Shown one piece after another: positions 62,769 through 64,000 of a stretch of 64,000 bases of DNA (position 1 is its first letter; the number at the start of each line of letters is the position of its first letter). The position numbers were made by a program, and so were the translations under genes. Source of the DNA: Pedosphaera sp. (lineage in GTDB: Bacteria > Verrucomicrobiota > Verrucomicrobiia > Limisphaerales > SXQI01); contig JANYDC010000077.1 of NCBI GenBank assembly GCA_025359965.1, positions 1-64,000 of the forward strand, in the 5' to 3' direction. Below the pieces are notes generated by a model. That model made no database searches and was not told the origin of the DNA. It saw only the letters and a list, made by a program, of their open reading frames with translations.

Positions 62769-64000
62769 TTAGACAGTAATAAATTCACGCGGATCGGTGA
62801 TCCGCCCAGTGAGAGCGCTGGCTGCGACGGTGGCTGGAGAAGCGAGGAACACTTGCGATTCCTTATGCCCCATGCGACCAGGAAAGTTGCGGTTGGTGGC
62901 ACTAATGCACTTCATCGGGGTGTTCATGCGGCCGAAGGTGTCGACCGGGCCGCCCAAACAGGCGGAGCATCCGGCGTTTTCGGTCATCTGGACACCAGCA
63001 CTGATCAGGATGTCCCAAACGGTCTTGTCGCCCCAATGGTTAGTCTGAAGATCACGGACAATTTCAGGGGTGGCAGGCACGCCAAAGGTATCGATGGCTA
63101 CATGTTTACCATTAAGAATGCGCGCAAACTCCAGAAAATCGCTGGTTTTGCCGCCGGTGCAGGAACCGATGTAGGCGCGGTCCAGCTTGACGTTCATTTC
63201 TTTGGCAAGCTTGCGCTGGCCGGGGTCTGGGTGGCAGGCTACGGTGGGCTCGAGCTTTGACAAATCAAGAGTATATTCGTAAACGAATTTTTCGCCTGAA
63301 TCACGCTCTACGGGCTGGTACTCAGCCTTGGTGTTGTTGAGCTTACATCGATAATCGACAAAAGCCTGTGTCTGCGCGTCGAACTCGAAAATGCCGTTCT
63401 TGCCGCCGGCCTCGATAGCCATGTTGGCCACGGTCATGCGGTCGTCCATACTGAGCGAGGCCACTCCAGGGCCGTCGAACTGCATAGCACGGTAAGTGGC
63501 ACCGTCGAATCCGATCTCACCGATGCATTGAAGGATGATATCTTTGGCCATCACGCCGGGCTGAAGTTTGCCCTCCAAACGGAAGTGCATGGATTCAGGG
63601 ACTTTAAGCAAAAGTTTGCCGGTACCGAGGACGAAGGCGGCGTCAGTGTTACCGATGCCGGTGGCAAATTGGTTGAAAGCGCCAGCCATGCAGGTATGGG
63701 AATCGGTGCCAAACAGCACTTCGCCAGGGCGGGTGTGGCCCTTTTGAGGAAGAGCAGCATGACAAACGCCCGCATAATTGGAGCCATACTGCTTCTTGAG
63801 CAAGCCCTTCGACGCATCAAACACCCAATGTCCATTGGGATCATCGATCACGTCGTAAAAATAGGGAAGATCTTGTTCGCGTACGAAATCACGAAGGATG
63901 TCGACGTTTCGATTGGAACGCGAATCAGAGGTAAAAATGTAATGATCCGGAATGATCACCACTTTCTTACGATCCCAAACCTTGGCGGTTTGTCCGAATT
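62769..64000 (-). CDS. leuC: 3-isopropylmalate dehydratase large subunit (aconitase family), 5' end cut
   Basis: 410 codons of an aconitase-superfamily large subunit whose start lies beyond the window; the frame is open to the edge and reads FGQTAKVWDRKKVVIIPDH, family-like. Iron-sulfur ligands: Cys in YIGSCTGGKTSDF and the CxxC in AGCSACLGG. GTDSHTCMAGAFNQFATGIGNTD and SATNRNFPGRMG are substrate motifs. The best call is leuC (leucine synthesis), but homoaconitase-like members look similar, and no leuD is visible. Confidence 0.9.
   Translation of the reverse strand, partial: FGQTAKVWDRKKVVIIPDHYIFTSDSRSNRNVDILRDFVREQDLPYFYDVIDDPNGHWVFDASKGLLKKQYGSNYAGVCHAALPQKGHTRPGEVLFGTDSHTCMAGAFNQFATGIGNTDAAFVLGTGKLLLKVPESMHFRLEGKLQPGVMAKDIILQCIGEIGFDGATYRAMQFDGPGVASLSMDDRMTVANMAIEAGGKNGIFEFDAQTQAFVDYRCKLNNTKAEYQPVERDSGEKFVYEYTLDLSKLEPTVACHPDPGQRKLAKEMNVKLDRAYIGSCTGGKTSDFLEFARILNGKHVAIDTFGVPATPEIVRDLQTNHWGDKTVWDILISAGVQMTENAGCSACLGGPVDTFGRMNTPMKCISATNRNFPGRMGHKESQVFLASPATVAASALTGRITDPREFITV

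Noticed and set aside
1-64000. CRISPR arrays, rRNA genes, phage structural genes
   Set aside because: I looked for regularly spaced repeats, rRNA-like blocks and capsid/tail motifs and saw none.

Overview
The window looks like chromosomal DNA from a member of the Verrucomicrobiota, probably Limisphaerales/Pedosphaera-like. That is inference from gene content: a long dcw cluster, an S46 peptidase, DUF1549/DUF1553 plus DUF1501 proteins, DUF5069, DUF5722, PEP-CTERM sorting and very large secreted repeat proteins. No rRNA or other strict taxonomic marker is present.

Layout. (1) 1-1.5 kb: the edge of an integrated element, with a frameshifted tyrosine integrase and a coupled small gene, next to an intact tRNA-Arg(UCU). 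(2) 1.6-20.9 kb: an S1-type regulator (cvfB), then one long leftward division and cell-wall operon. In transcription order it reads mraZ, an unknown gene, rsmH, ftsL-like, ftsI, a murE-like gene, murF, mraY, murD, a LysM gene, ftsW, murG, murB, ddl, ftsQ, ftsA, ftsZ. Nearly every junction overlaps or is a few bases wide. Four TGGG-type boxes at exact 10-base spacing precede mraZ. (3) 21-26.8 kb, rightward: queA, tatD, and a propeller-type sensor kinase with its LuxR-type response regulator. (4) 27.4-36.3 kb, leftward: DUF5069, a sugar isomerase-like protein, a Gfo/Idh/MocA oxidoreductase, an S46 peptidase, a PKD metalloprotease and a DUF554 membrane protein. (5) 36.4-48.5 kb, rightward: PQQ-like propeller, SGNH/alpha-beta hydrolase fusion, cytochrome/LamG/DUF1553 protein, DUF1501, a giant repeat protein broken by an in-frame stop, and a PEP-CTERM protein. 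(6) 48.6-54.4 kb, leftward: two toxin-antitoxin-like pairs around a large secreted protein, then a regulator/membrane-protein pair. (7) 54.4-64 kb: a DegP-type protease, a DUF5722 protein, a CHASE2 cyclase, a FecR protein, an O-antigen-ligase-like protein and the start-truncated leuC-type gene.

The most striking observations are in the division cluster. The protein at the murE position keeps the MurE fold and its UDP-substrate domain, but has lost the ATP-binding lysine and every other catalytic signature I can check. murC is absent from its usual place. FtsZ has lost the second catalytic aspartate and the asparagine of its T7 (synergy) loop. Together these suggest that the mur pathway relies on genes elsewhere and that a MurE pseudoenzyme is kept in the operon for a non-catalytic role. 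Two coding interruptions, in the integrase and in the giant repeat protein, could be real decay or sequence error.
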